DNA from: Periconia sp. R9002
Taxonomy: Eukaryota > Ascomycota > Dothideomycetes > Pleosporales > Periconiaceae
Length of the DNA: 64,000 nucleotides
Direction of reading: 5' to 3'
Assembly: GCA_023627715.1 (NCBI GenBank)
Contig: JAMAHW010000001.1
Location: forward strand, 558,001 to 622,000
Below, in pieces: positions 13,301 through 24,155 of this stretch; within the stretch, counting starts at the first letter, position 1; each line of letters begins with the position of its first letter. Position numbers and translations under genes: made by a program. The notes beneath the pieces were generated by a model. That model did not search any database, was not told the DNA's origin, and saw only the letters and a program-made list of their open reading frames with translations.

Positions 13301-13667
13301 CAAGATTCAGGACAACGCTCCGATTGCGCAATTCACTGCCAAGCTCAACAGCATTCAACAAGGCTATCGCCACCTTCCTCTATTTGACGGCAACGGCGAG
13401 CAGTACCTATTCTCCCGATTGTTCTGCAAGATCAAAAAGCAGGACATTGTCGACGCACCCATGGCTCCTATTCAGCGCATCGGCTCGCGGCGCCCATCCA
13501 CCGAGCCCAACGGCACCTTCCCAGAGACTGCGGGCAAGGGAAGCTTCATCAAGCGCTTGATCCGGGCTCCAAGCGAAAGAAAAAAGCGCAAAGAGGAGCG
13601 CACCATGGGCGACGCGGAGAAACGGGAAGGAGAGGCTTCCAGCCGCACCAGCACCTTGGAACGATGA
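10353..13667 (+). CDS. PLC1: phosphoinositide-specific phospholipase C
   Basis: Intronless, 1104 aa. The order is a disordered Pro/Ser-rich N-terminus (1-180); a PH-like region (about 187-310); EF-hand-like repeats (about 340-440, including DKADTARTGRLNQAQF); the X box; a Ser/Pro-rich and Lys-rich linker (about 650-740); the Y box; and a C2 domain (about 875-1030). Catalytic histidines are visible in SSSHNTYL (H502) and VTHGRTF (H547). The acidic stretch LEIDCWDG supplies the expected Ca2+ ligands. The Y box carries the usual NSSNFDPLKSWRRG and GYVLKP motifs. The enzyme hydrolyses PIP2 to IP3 and diacylglycerol at the plasma membrane in Ca2+-dependent signalling. The Lys-rich C-terminal tail (KKRKEER) could aid membrane binding (inference). 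Length and domain order match fungal delta-type PLC. Confidence 0.97.
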   Translation: MSRPTMPSPQPSYSRAINIPSSRTSPSASHFGNPSLEPTPEGAMVPLSSNSLPAVPSYLLPDALLPPPMSQPPTSTPSAMVEALSKGPGLIRRVSRGAQGIPSKFRRNGSNAQRDKSSGPVIMRRRSDSRSAVDAAHDLSDFEAYSFEDEIAVDEDGEHVDSLGMMLKKPPVSSIPSLTVEAPTRNLRLEQGTVLKKITKGRSKDITLRLDVDSAKVYWDPNQPSKSFYIDDIKEIRTGADAKHYREELHYTEDYEPFWMTVVYSDSFRSKGKSKTMHLIAPNVGIFRMWTQTLDSVSRDRIDMMAGLMSLNEKSAKLVWQRQMKQRFRGQVHLEEQESLDLAGIMELCRSLHINSSEDKVRAYFDKADTARTGRLNQAQFLFFVRRLKERKDVKQIYKLFTPAPHTGMDKQTFFAFLQREQGIDVDADIHHWTATFEKFARAGKPKATPPEGGEIPLPLTMTSFAFQAFLVSDTHNSIYNPISPSLKLDRPLGEYFISSSHNTYLMGRQVADESSTEAYITALQKGCRCLEIDCWDGSDGKPIVTHGRTFTKSITFLDVIKVIDKYAFIESEYPLILSLEVHCGPEQQAIMAKIMIEEFGSKLLAQPLEVGKLVLPSPEELKHKILIKVKAPAEDLDSKALASELTYRRRERSLSSPWSRPVDSMIPNTPPVSSPTSLSPHERTNYFWAPPLGSATSTTSAALLTPAGSADDSDSPNGAEEPKKKSKKSKTSNIVKKLGDLGVYTRGMKFEDFSTSDSKTYNHVFSLNERTFDKTTKNGELKHSLEAHNMNCLMRVYPSGHRINSSNFDPLKSWRRGVQMAALNWQTYDLGQQLNEAMFAGGNDRTGYVLKPDEMRLQNPTPGHSLRKLPKKEVKFTVQIISAQQLPRPGGLSKDADLSPVVQFEMYCAEDTGPNATGIGGLDVSARKDGFSGIGHPLRKRTRIAQGNGYNPEFKDEIEMTVTTKYPDLVFVRWTVWNTVDGKIQDNAPIAQFTAKLNSIQQGYRHLPLFDGNGEQYLFSRLFCKIKKQDIVDAPMAPIQRIGSRRPSTEPNGTFPETAGKGSFIKRLIRAPSERKKRKEERTMGDAEKREGEASSRTSTLER

Positions 13668-14890
13668 CAGCATCAAGCATCCGTCCATAACGCCTTGGGT
13701 CAAGCTCATTACGAACAACAATAACCATTGGCTTCCTTAACCACGCACACACATCACACAACCAAAAGTTTCACTTCATGTACCATATTTTCTTTTTCAT
13801 TTGGCGTTACATGCCATGGTTCCGAGGTTGGCGCACCAGCGTATGTATGCAGCGGGACGGACGGGCTGATCGTGCTGCATACTTGTCTTGGCAATACATT
13901 GCAGATCCTCCCATCTGCCGGCAAGTCTTCATCGTCCGGAGCGTGAAAATTGTTCTTTGAGCAGAAAAGTATTGGCCAAAATTTTCTCGCCTTTATCGCT
14001 ACCCTCGGCACACAGTCAATGCACGGCTGTTATTGCACGTATGTGTGCACTTCTGGCTTTTCAATCCTCCCGGCGTTCTACCGTTGTATCGATCCCGCAT
14101 AATCAGGCACCAAATCCTTCGCTTACCTTCGGGTAATTGTATACCGACCGCATCCTGTATCGGGTTTACCTGCTTTTCACTGTTCCATGCACTATTCCTG
14201 TTGTTGATTACACGGCAACCGTGTTCACAATGCCGTTGTTTTTTTATGGTCAATTTGCTGGGCGTTACATTGGAACCATCAACGTGCGTACTTTGTGGAG
14301 CGTTTTACCCAATCTGGAACCATTACCGCAAGAGATATCCCATAGACTTTTTTCTTCGTTTCTAATTTCCGTTCACCTCGGATGGTCTGGACTGGACTGA
14401 AAAAACGGTTGAGGGGTACTTTTCCCCTCCCGCTTGATCTTCCCGTCATTTTTTCTTCTTTCCCTTTTACTATTTCCGGGTTCCGATTGTTGTATTTTCT
14501 TTTGTTACCCATTTACGACATTCATGACATCGTCGATTCCCCCTCCTCTGGAATCTTGCATTGAATTGCTGCATACCTGGTGGGGATCTCTGTTGCTGAC
14601 GATTTTTCCTTTTTTCTCCCCCGCCTTGGGGGAGGCATATGATTGCTATCTACCAATCTTGGGCGGAAAGCCGGACGGAGTTTGTTTTTCTGTATTTTGT
14701 TCTTGTCTCTCTCTGTATCCTCGTTGCGATATTTAGAAAAAAAAGTTGCCCCCAAACGGCCAGGTTTGCCCCGGGCATTTTTCGACGCAACACGAGGCTG
14801 AGAGACTTGAAAGGATTTGGGCGCGTGGGATCTATAAACGTTTTTCCCCCCTTCTTTTCTGGGTCGGGTCACTCACTGGGGTTTACCATC

Positions 14891-14935
14891 GTGCATGCAT
14901 GCACGTACGTACGTACATATGTATGTATGCATTTA
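14891..14935. repeat. alternating ATGC/ACGT/GTAT tetranucleotide tract
   Basis: About 45 bp made of the tetranucleotides ATGC, ACGT and GTAT in succession. It is almost perfectly alternating purine-pyrimidine and partly self-complementary, a composition that can form Z-DNA or cruciforms. Confidence 0.7.
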
Positions 14936-15608
14936 AGCATGTGTTAGGGTTTTTTTTCCTTGTAGTCGAGCAATTGTTCTGAATGAATGGAATTTTTATG
15001 AGGAAGGATGAGATGAAGTTCTCTCTCGCGAAGAAGAATATGAATATGGTCTTTTGCTAGCTGTGAAGTTGTGACTTTTAATTTGTTTGGTGTTACACAT
15101 TGTACTCCTCCCTCTTCTATCTCTGACCTTTGATTTTTCGTTGCTGGTGAGGTTCGACGAATACATACAAGTATAACTATACCGGCCACACACATCATAT
15201 ATCTCCGTACGTATGTAGTGAGTGGTCTTGTACCTACCCAAGTACATGTACATACATCTCATGGGACAATATCATCATTTTCTTCTTCACTATGGTAATT
15301 AGGTTGCACTTTGTCTCGTTCAAGGGCGGGTTTTCATGCTTGGCTTGGCTTGGCTTGGATGGGATTAGATATAGAGATGTATGTATGTATGTGTTGGAGG
15401 TTATTATTGTGGGAGGTATTGATGGTGACGATGGTATGATGTGAGATATGTTTACTTCAATTATCTGTTTTTTTTATTGATCTTTTTTGGCATGGATATG
15501 TATGCGCGTATGTGTACATGTACATACGTGCTTACTTATGTACTCTCTTCCGTGAATCTGTTGTACATGTCTACATGCCTAAGTTACCTATTTACTTTTG
15601 CCACATGA

Positions 15609-15636
15609 GTGTGTGTGTGTGTGTGTGTGTGTGTGT
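15609..15636. repeat. (GT)n microsatellite
   Basis: About 14 uninterrupted GT units, followed directly by the first copy of the direct repeat described next. Confidence 0.9.
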
Positions 15637-15872
15637 ACACTTACTCGTTCTTGTGTTAAATGTCATCGGAGTTTACGTACTTACACACGTTACCATGTTC
15701 TCATTACCGTGGGCAAAGACATTGGTGTCGTGATGATAACCGATTTTGTATTGGATGTCTAACTACATACATAATCGTGTATCTATTTGTGACGTCCTTA
15801 CCTTTGTACTGCATGCGCGTGTGTGTACACTTCCTTATTCGTTGTTAAATGTCATCGGAGTTTACGTACCTA
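15631..15872 (+). repeat. diverged direct repeat pair, about 53 bp per copy
   Basis: Positions 15631-15684 and 15821-15872 are near-identical direct repeats 190 bp apart. A 27-base core ending in GTTTACGTAC is identical in both, and each copy is preceded by GTGTGTACACTT. The interval contains related GTAC/ACGTAC motifs. The pattern suggests a local duplication seeded by the microsatellite. No coding content. Confidence 0.75.
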
Positions 15873-18800
15873 CCTATGTATCTACTTCTACGTCCTACCT
15901 ACCCTTTGTCCTACATGCATGCAGACGAAAGGATACTTTAAAAAGATTGCTCAGTTACGTGATACAAAACCTGTTGCATGCCTGCACGTGTGTATGGGTG
16001 TGCGTGCAAGCAAGGGTCGGTCGCTCGGCCGGTCGCTCGGTCAATTGGAGGGAGGGGCGAAGCGAACACAGGAACGGGAACGACAGCCGGGCGAGGGACG
16101 CGAGGCGTTTGGTTCGGAGCTGTGTTGCGGATTGGAGAGCTGAGAGGGCAAGATTATTCTTTTTTCTCGTCTACATTACGTACGGGCAAATGGTCGTCTC
16201 GTCTTTCACACACCCACTCATCCGCGGAAGAAGACGACGACGACGTGGCTAGCTGATTGTCGCTGCGCCAGGCCCCAGGAGGAGTAAGAATGCGGAGAAG
16301 GAAGAGGGGTTTTGTTTCTTTTTTTTTTCATTTGGAAGTCGGTGTTTTCACCGGAAATCTTGTCTGCCTTTTCTTTCTTGCTCTCTTTACTCTCCTTCAT
16401 TCTGAGTCGTTGTGCAACGTGAAGAACTGCAGGATCGCGTGCCTGGTGGGAGGGATTTTCCCAGAGATCGTGCATGCTTTTCGAGGTTCGCATTGTTCCA
16501 CGGCATTTATCGGTGAGGGAGGGGCGTTTTCCATGCGTCTTTTCTTTTTCTTTGCTTCTCCCTCGTGTCCCCCCCTTTCTCCTCTGAGAATCCGGATGCA
16601 TGTTTGCGGGGATTACGGATGCATGAGCTGACGAGAAAGACTTGCATGACACTGCTTTGATGAGTGGATCGTCCTGTCTGGGGAGGGGCGGTTCTTCTTT
16701 TCTTTTTTCCTTTTTTCCTTCTCTTTGTACCACCTGCGGATTTGGGACATGCGGGCGGTAGAAACGAGCGATATGCACGCGTCCTCCTCCCAACAGATAG
16801 GTCAGTGTGCATGTTTTAACGGGCCCGCGCATGAGTCGATGCGTGCTTGCTTGGATGTTCCATGTTGTGTATCTGTACGGTTATCAACAACATGTTCTGC
16901 TCTGATGCGGCATAATCATCGACTCTAGGATGGTGGCATCATGATGAGTACCACTGGGGTTGGTATGGCGTGTTGAGACGCACACGTTGCTGTTGTATGT
17001 GTGCTACACACTTCGATTCGCTGTGGATCGCAGATGCGCCATGTAGGACGTTCCGGTGAATGGGAAGCTGGCTTATGAACGTGTCCTTCTGCTCAATAAC
17101 CAATAACATGTGCAGTCAAATCCTGAAGGAGCAGATGAAATGTAATGGTCGTCTGAAATTGCCGCATCCGTATCTTTGCCATGAGGTCTTTACGTTACAC
17201 TTTGCTGCAGCACAGAACCAAGGCCGGCTAGGCAATCATCTCATCATCGATTCAAATAACGCATGTTTCGTTATTGCGGAGGTTTCGGAGCTATTCTGTC
17301 ATATAACCATGGATGGCCCAAGACGTGGAAGTGCATATGCGTGTGTGGACCGGAGGAAAACGGATTAGTTCGCTGTCGGTTGTAAAATGCGAGGCTTGAG
17401 CCAAGGAAATGACATGAACCCTAACAACAACAGATACAGGTTCGAACAACAGCCGAACCCGGTTTTCCGAGTTCGTGGATATGGCTGGACATTTGCGTAG
17501 CGCGCGATAGGCGCTGGGTGAAAGTCAGGCATGCGAGCTTGTTGCGTGTTTTCCAGCCGAGGTTCGATACCCGAGCGATCGTAATGTTGAAATGGGGGTA
17601 GATCGGTGGTTCGCTGGCCAACATGTGGGTGTCTGGCCTGAATGCTAAGTTACTGCAAGTGCAACTGCAACAGTTGGTGGTGCGAACTTGAATGTGGGTC
17701 GGCATTGGCAACGTGGCAGCCCGAGTACGGTGGCTACTACTCGCGATAGACATAAGAGCAACAATACGGGCTAGGATGAAGGGTTTTCGATAGTGTGGGT
17801 TGGACGGCGTCAAACAGGGTGGTGAAGTACGTATAGCCTGGTAGGTTGAGTTACGTATACTACTGTGCGGTAAGCCCCGGCACTTATCGTCCAAGTAATG
17901 CTAGGGCTTACGGCACCTCTCGAGCGGTTGTTCACCCATTTCCCATGTTGGATTTGACCATTCCAACTCCAACTGTTGCATGCAGATTCATGGCCATGGA
18001 CAAGGCAGGGAGGAGGCGCATTGCGCACAATCAGACCGCCAAATAGGCCGAGCAAGGCCAGACCAGGCATGTCAGGTTGTTACAAACCAGTTCTCTGACA
18101 GCAGGACTGGGTTAGCAACTCACAGATGTAGCTTCATGCAGAGAACCCATCCTCCCCCTCATCGATACGATTTTTCATGCACCCCGCAGTCAGCGTCCGT
18201 ACACAAACATGGATAGCTACAGCCACACGGCGGGCCTCGTGTTGTGCCAGTTTGGTACCCCTAACTTGCATGCCTTCAGCTATCATGCACAGGCTATACG
18301 CACATGTCCTTGGCTGTTCAATCACTTCTCGTTCGCTCCTGATAACGAGGAGGCCTGGACCGACCAGTGACCAGGCGCGGGGCATCGGGAAGCAATCTGG
18401 CGACGAAGCAGTACGTACTGGTCAAATACGAGAGATCCAGGTACAGCTCTTCGGGTCTTGCGGAAAGAGGCAGCATACATGGCAATGTTATTCGGGTGCG
18501 TCCCGAGCTTTGCGTAAAGAGAAGAAGATGAAGTCTCCTCCCCGAGCGCGGATAGGATGGGCCGACTCCAATTCCGAGGCACTTCGGAACCCTCGGAACA
18601 TGAACCCTCTTCTCATACATTTGAACACCCAACGTACATGAACATATTTGTACATAGTACGTACCTCCATTCTTCAGACCCTCATTGACATTGTCATGTA
18701 CGCTATATCCTAGGGCTGGATTTGGTCCATCACGTCCGCGACACATACAATACAAGGTTTGGCTGGGCGTGGAACAGGCAATTAACAGCATTGCACACTT

Positions 18801-18873
18801 TGACACACTGTTAAACAGTCTGTGGAAGATACGTTAAGAGATTTTTGAACAGTGTTCTGAGGTAGAAAGTGCA

Positions 18874-18893
18874 GTTGACACTTTTTTGTCAAC
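18874..18893. repeat. short hairpin in UPF1 upstream region
   Basis: GTTGACA and TGTCAAC form a 7-bp stem around a C/T-rich 6-nt loop. A second small palindrome, ACTGTTAAACAGT, lies about 65 bp upstream (18807-18819). Both are roughly 1 kb before the UPF1 start. No known fungal binding site is assigned. Confidence 0.4.
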
Positions 18894-19841
18894 CCAGTAA
18901 ACCCCGTTATGTATGTATGTATCAATACCATCATATGTATCATTCAATCAATTCGTTTAGGGTGGTGCTGCACGCTCAATTTCCCTTATACGTGCATATA
19001 AGTGAATTCTCTACAAAATGTATACACTCGACTCGAAAACCACCTGCATATACAGCATGTCGTGCGGGAGGCTAACGAGACGCGGCTCTGCTCGTTGCGC
19101 CATGCTGCATTTATCTTCGCGGCTCTGGCCCTGCATACATATATACCGCCGTTGCAGGACATGTTGAAAATTCTGTTTCTGAGACCATCCCATGCAATCA
19201 GGGTAGGTATGTATGATGCCGCTTGCGAAGCTTTGTCGATCCAATATACGGAACTTAATAGAGCGGAGAGTTTGAGATGAAAAAAAGGCAAAGCAAGAGT
19301 GAGGATCCATTTGCGAGAGACTCCGAAAGCTTGTGCTGGTAGATAAGCCTTGTATACCGAAAATCTCGTAACTATACATATAAGAATCGGTGTTCATATG
19401 GAGCAGTGCATACGTATGTATGTCTGTGCGAGAGTACCATTTACATACATATTGATATGATGTATGTTCGAAATTTGAAGGTTGGAGGTTGTGCTAGCAT
19501 ACGGACGCACGGACCACAAGAAACTCCGACTGCCGATGAGTGGAAAAAGCAGCCCACCTAAGTTTACTACTACACGATCCCGCCGCCGCCCACCAAACAT
19601 CATTCAACCTTTGAAACCGAACCCGCGCAACCCATTCACGCACCCCGCGAAACAATCACAGCCGCTGCTGATGCTAGCGATGGTGTGAAAGCAGTCGCGC
19701 ACCCCCTTCATTCTTCCGCACCCTCTCCTCACCATCCAACAGGCCGGCCCAACCCCGTTTGCCTTCCACTCGCAAATTTACTTCTATATCCCCAGTCAAC
19801 GCCGCCGAGGCAACTTCACCCCCGCCACCGTCTGATATACC

Positions 19842-22800
19842 ATGGAGGGCGCTTTCACACACGTGGGAAATCACCTCGTTTCCGACTCTGCCGCCACAAT
19901 CAACGCAGGAGCCGGCGACGATGAGAGTATTCTCGACGGTGGCCTTTCCCGTGGCATGACCTCTCGCCGCCGCCGCATGGACGATGAAGAGACGGAAACC
20001 TACGACGATGACGATGACATGGAAAGCATGGTGAGCATGCCTGTGGATGGCAAAATTGGAAAAGCTCAAAAGGCGGAAGAGGAGATTGAGCTCCCCCCTC
20101 ATGCATGCGCGTAAGTGGTGGCACTGTATCTCTCGGGGACATGCAACTAAATATAATCTTTTTAGGTATTGTGGCATTCATAATGCCGGTAGTGTAGTCA
20201 AATGTCTTGCCTGTAGCAAGTGGTTCTGCAGTGCCCGCGGCAATACCTCGTCATCCCACATCATTAACCACCTCGTCCGTGCCCGTCATAAGGAAGTCCA
20301 ACTTCATCCTCTTTCCTCCCTTGGGGACACCATCCTCGAATGTTACAACTGCGGCACCAAGAACGTCTTCCTGCTTGGTTTTATTCCGGCCAAATCAGAT
20401 ACCGTCGTTGTGCTGCTGTGTCGCCAGCCGTGTGCCGCCATGCCTTCGCAAAAGGACATGAACTGGGATACTTCGCGCTGGCAGCCCCTGATTGAGGACC
20501 GGTCTTTTCTCACCTGGCTTGTACCCCCACCGACCGACCAAGAACAACTACGTGCCCGTCAACTGAGCCCCCAGCTTATTGCCAAACTCGAGGAGCTGTG
20601 GAAGGACAACGCATCCGCTACCATTGCCGATCTGGAGAAGGGAGCCGGCCAAGAGGAAGCAATCGCGAAGGTCTTGCTTCGCTATGATGACGCTTTTCAG
20701 TATCAGAATGTCTTTGGTCCTCTCGTGAAGATCGAAGCCGACTACGATCGCAAGTTGAAGGAATCACAGTCGCAAGACGGACTCGTGGTACGTTGGGACA
20801 TGGCTTTGAACAATAAGCATACGGCTAGCTTCATGCTTCCAAAGCTCGAGCTTGGCGATGTGAAACTTGCCGTTGGTGACGAGATGCGCCTTAGGTATTC
20901 GGGAGAGTTGAGACCTCATTGGGAAGGCGTGGGCTACGTCATCAAGATTCCTAACAACCAATCCGACGAAGTCACGATTGAGCTACGCAATAAGGGTGAT
21001 CACAAGTCTGTACCAACTGAGTGCACTCACAACTTTAGTGCCGATTATGTCTGGAAAGCCACTTCATTTGACCGCATGCAGCATGCCATGAAGACCTTTG
21101 CTATTGACGAGATGAGTGTCTCGGGTTATATTTTCCATCGTTTGCTTGGACACGAAGTCGCTTCTGCACCGATGAAGATCCAACTTCCACGAAAGTTCAG
21201 CGTTCCAGGTCTTCCCGAGCTTAATGGCAGTCAAATTCAAGCCGTCAAGAGTGTATTGCAAAAACCGCTCAGCTTGATTCAAGGTCCTCCAGGTACAGGA
21301 AAAACGGTCACTTCGGCAACCATCATCTACCACCTTTGTAAGATAAACGGTGGTCCCGTGCTGGTTTGCGCACCTTCCAACGTTGCCGTGGATCAGCTCT
21401 GCGAACGTATTCACCGTACTGGCTTGAAAACCGTCCGTATCACTGCTAAGTCCAGGGAAGATGTCGAGTCGTCCGTTGGTTTCCTGTCTCTCCACGAGCA
21501 GGTCCGCATGAACGATACTAACGTTGAGTTGAACAAACTGAACCAACTCAAGACCGACGTGGGAGAACTCTCGAGCCAGGATGAGAAGAAGTTTAAGCAG
21601 CTGACTCGGGCCGCTGAGCGCGAAATCCTCAATGCAGCAGATGTCATATGTTGCACGTGCGTTGGTGCTGGCGATCCACGACTTTCCAAGATGAAATTCC
21701 GCACGGTCCTCATTGATGAATCGACTCAGTCCGCTGAGCCAGAGTGTATGATTCCGCTCGTTCTCGGATGTAAGCAGGTTGTGTTGGTCGGTGACCATCA
21801 GCAGCTGGGGCCTGTTATAATGAATAAAAAGGCTGCCACCGCCGGCCTCAACCAGTCTCTGTTCGAGAGGTTGGTTATTCTCGGTTGTTCGCCAATGCGC
21901 CTCCAGGTGCAATACCGTATGCACCCGTGCTTGTCCGAATTCCCCTCGAATATGTTTTATGAGGGATCTTTGCAAAACGGCGTAGGGATGCAGGAGCGTA
22001 TTCGTCGCGATGTCGATTTTCCATGGCCTGTAGCCGACAACCCAATGATGTTCTGGTCCAACTTGGGCGTCGAGGAAATCTCTGCCTCTGGTACATCCTA
22101 CCTCAACCGCACGGAGGCTCAGAACGTTGAAAAGATTGTCACTCGCTTCTTCAAAGCTGGCGTACAACCCAGTGGAATCGGTGTCATTACACCCTACGAG
22201 GGCCAACGTAGTTACGTGGTCAGTTCTATGCAAGCTACAGGCAGTTTCAAGAAGGAAAACTACAAAGAAGTCGAAGTTGCTTCCGTCGACGCCTTCCAAG
22301 GGCGTGAGAAGGACTTCATTATCCTGTCTTGTGTGCGCTCCAACGACCACCAAGGCATTGGTTTCCTTAGCGACCCTCGTCGACTCAACGTTGCTTTAAC
22401 ACGTGCGAAATATGGTCTCGTGATCCTTGGCAACCCCAAAGTGCTCTCGAAACACCCTCTTTGGCACTATCTGCTCATCCACTTCAAGGAACGCAACTGC
22501 CTTGTCGAGGGCCCCCTCACGAACCTCCAGGTCTCGCTTTTGCAGTTCAGTCGACCCAAGCAGACCTATCGCGGACCACAGCGCTACCAGATGGCTTATC
22601 AACATGCTAATGCCATGACTTCTGGCCGTCAAGCTGGTGCGTACAATGGAAACAAACGTCAAGAGTACAACGACAATGGTTCCATTGTAGGATATATTCC
22701 GGACGATGTCTCCTCTGTCCACTCGTCAGCAATTGGAGGTGTGGGCGTAAACATGCCCTCTAACTACCCCCCCATGTTTGCCAACTTTCAAGAATCCTGG

Positions 22801-23145
22801 CCATTACCTGGCCGTGGCGGCCCAGGTATGAAGGGCAAAAGTGGAGCCCCAAGTGTTGCAGGAGAGTCTGTTGCCGCGAGCGAGATGACGGATACCCGTA
22901 GCAGCATCGCAGATGGACCAGGGGGTATCAGTCTGACCGGTCTAAGTCTCAACGACTATAGCAAGCCTACCTCAATGAGTCAGTCGGACCGTCTCAGTCG
23001 ATTTGTCGAGTCTACCCGCCGTCCCGAGAATGCGCCAGCTGCCTTTGGAGGCAATCGCGGATTGCGTGGGTTCGACGATGACGATGCGCGCAGCGTGTCG
23101 ACGGCTTTCGCTAGCCAAATTGGCGGCCCGGCAAATTATGACTGA
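19842..23145 (+). CDS. NAM7: ATP-dependent RNA helicase UPF1/NAM7 of nonsense-mediated decay
   Basis: Two exons: 19842-20110 and 20166-23145, with a 55-bp intron (GTAAGT ... TTTTTAG); 1082 aa. The junction completes [15 protein letters not shown], the first zinc ligands of the Cys/His-rich domain (about 85-235), which binds UPF2. The SF1 helicase core has Walker A GPPGTGKT (463-470), the DExx-box [39 protein letters not shown] and LTRAKYGL, all intact. The protein monitors premature termination in the cytoplasm. The N-terminus is acidic (DDDDD) and Gly-containing; the C-terminal 180 residues are Ser/Gly-rich and disordered with SQ-type sites, as in other UPF1 proteins. The start ATG follows a short pyrimidine-rich leader. 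Confidence 0.97.
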
Positions 23146-24155
23146 TTACTTGTTACATGACCATTAAATGATTGGTATGCGCTCCCGCTGGGAGTCAGCC
23201 ATTGCCGTTACTACGTATGCCTCCATCACCAACCTCGTGGGGAGAACCTAGCAGCTTCGACTGGGTAGTCCCCCATGCTCGATTTGGTAGGACGGATCGG
23301 AACAACGGCCGTGCTTACCATTTTACATGGACATCGAGAACAACTCAGCCTGTAACTTGTATCACGCACTGCCCATAGGCGCGCTCAGCCACCGACAAGG
23401 CGTGTCTAGGTCGAGATGGGATTTGCGTTAACATGCATTCTAGGCGGACCTCGCTTGGAGAAGCGTAGGAAGCAGTGCTATAGATGTGGGGTAGATTGCA
23501 GAGCTCGGGGCGGGCAAAGATCATATATCTAACCGAGCATTCGACTGGTGGTGCGAAGCAAATTGGTGTTTCCGTTCCATTATAGTAGTACTCTTGTCTT
23601 ACTCCAGAGCTAGCAAAATTCATTCTCTTCGTGTTTTTTATTCTGCCTATCTACATGCAAGCTGATTCTACCTTCGAATCGTACATTGAATTACATGATG
23701 CTTCTCTCTGCTCACTATTGTGCAAGGTGAGCACCTTGCGGGAATGAGAATAAGCCACTCACGTCATCAAACCAACGGCTTCGTACCTGTGCCGCAATCC
23801 CGGAGTCCCCGGCAGAACATTTGACTTTCACAACCACCACATGTTCGACCGAGCCTATGCCATTGGTCAATTCAAGTCCAAACAAACATGTCCTGCGTAG
23901 CTACGGCCTGGAGCTTCTCGAGCTACAGCTGTTTTTGTGAAAGACAATTACCGTGCACCTGGTACTGATAAGGTAGTATCGCTACATATATCTTGCTGTG
24001 TGCAAAACGCTGGGCATAAAAGCTTGGTGTAGCTTATTTCAGAATGTCGTGCCTTCCATTTCAATCAACGTGCGACAAGCTTTCTCGGCAAAAAAGCTTC
24101 ATACTAGGTCACAGCACACTCTCGAAACCATCTTTGGGCCATCAAAACACATGCG
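23146..24155. other. intergenic, promoter of the phosphatase gene
   Basis: About 1 kb between two plus-strand genes. No coding gene. It holds the UPF1 3' UTR and the promoter of the histidine acid phosphatase. Confidence 0.6.
24015..24022 (+). promoter_or_regulatory. TATA-like box of the phosphatase gene
   Basis: CATAAAAG lies about 135 bp upstream of the ATG at 24156, a reasonable distance for a fungal core promoter. It is a motif match only. Confidence 0.35.

Larger units (their letters stand above)
13668..19841. other. 6.2-kb gene-free region
   Basis: No convincing coding gene on either strand; all frames are short or compositional. The first 3 kb are T-rich on the plus strand with many T runs, as in a long 3' flank. 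It contains alternating purine-pyrimidine tracts, GTAT/ACGT tetranucleotide repeats, a (GT)n microsatellite and a diverged direct repeat, listed separately. The last kilobase should contain the UPF1 promoter. A non-coding transcript is possible but nothing here proves one. Confidence 0.55.

Noticed and set aside
15746..16252. 168-codon plus-strand frame
   Set aside because: It runs through microsatellite-derived sequence (repeated Tyr/Val/Cys) and ends in Arg runs from a GAC/GAA repeat; no motif.
16218..16832. 204-codon minus-strand frame, Lys/Glu-rich
   Set aside because: Its composition simply mirrors the T-rich plus strand; no motif, no splice support.
17421..17894. 157-codon minus-strand frame
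   Set aside because: No recognisable domain, starts and ends in repetitive sequence, overlapping alternatives on the other strand.
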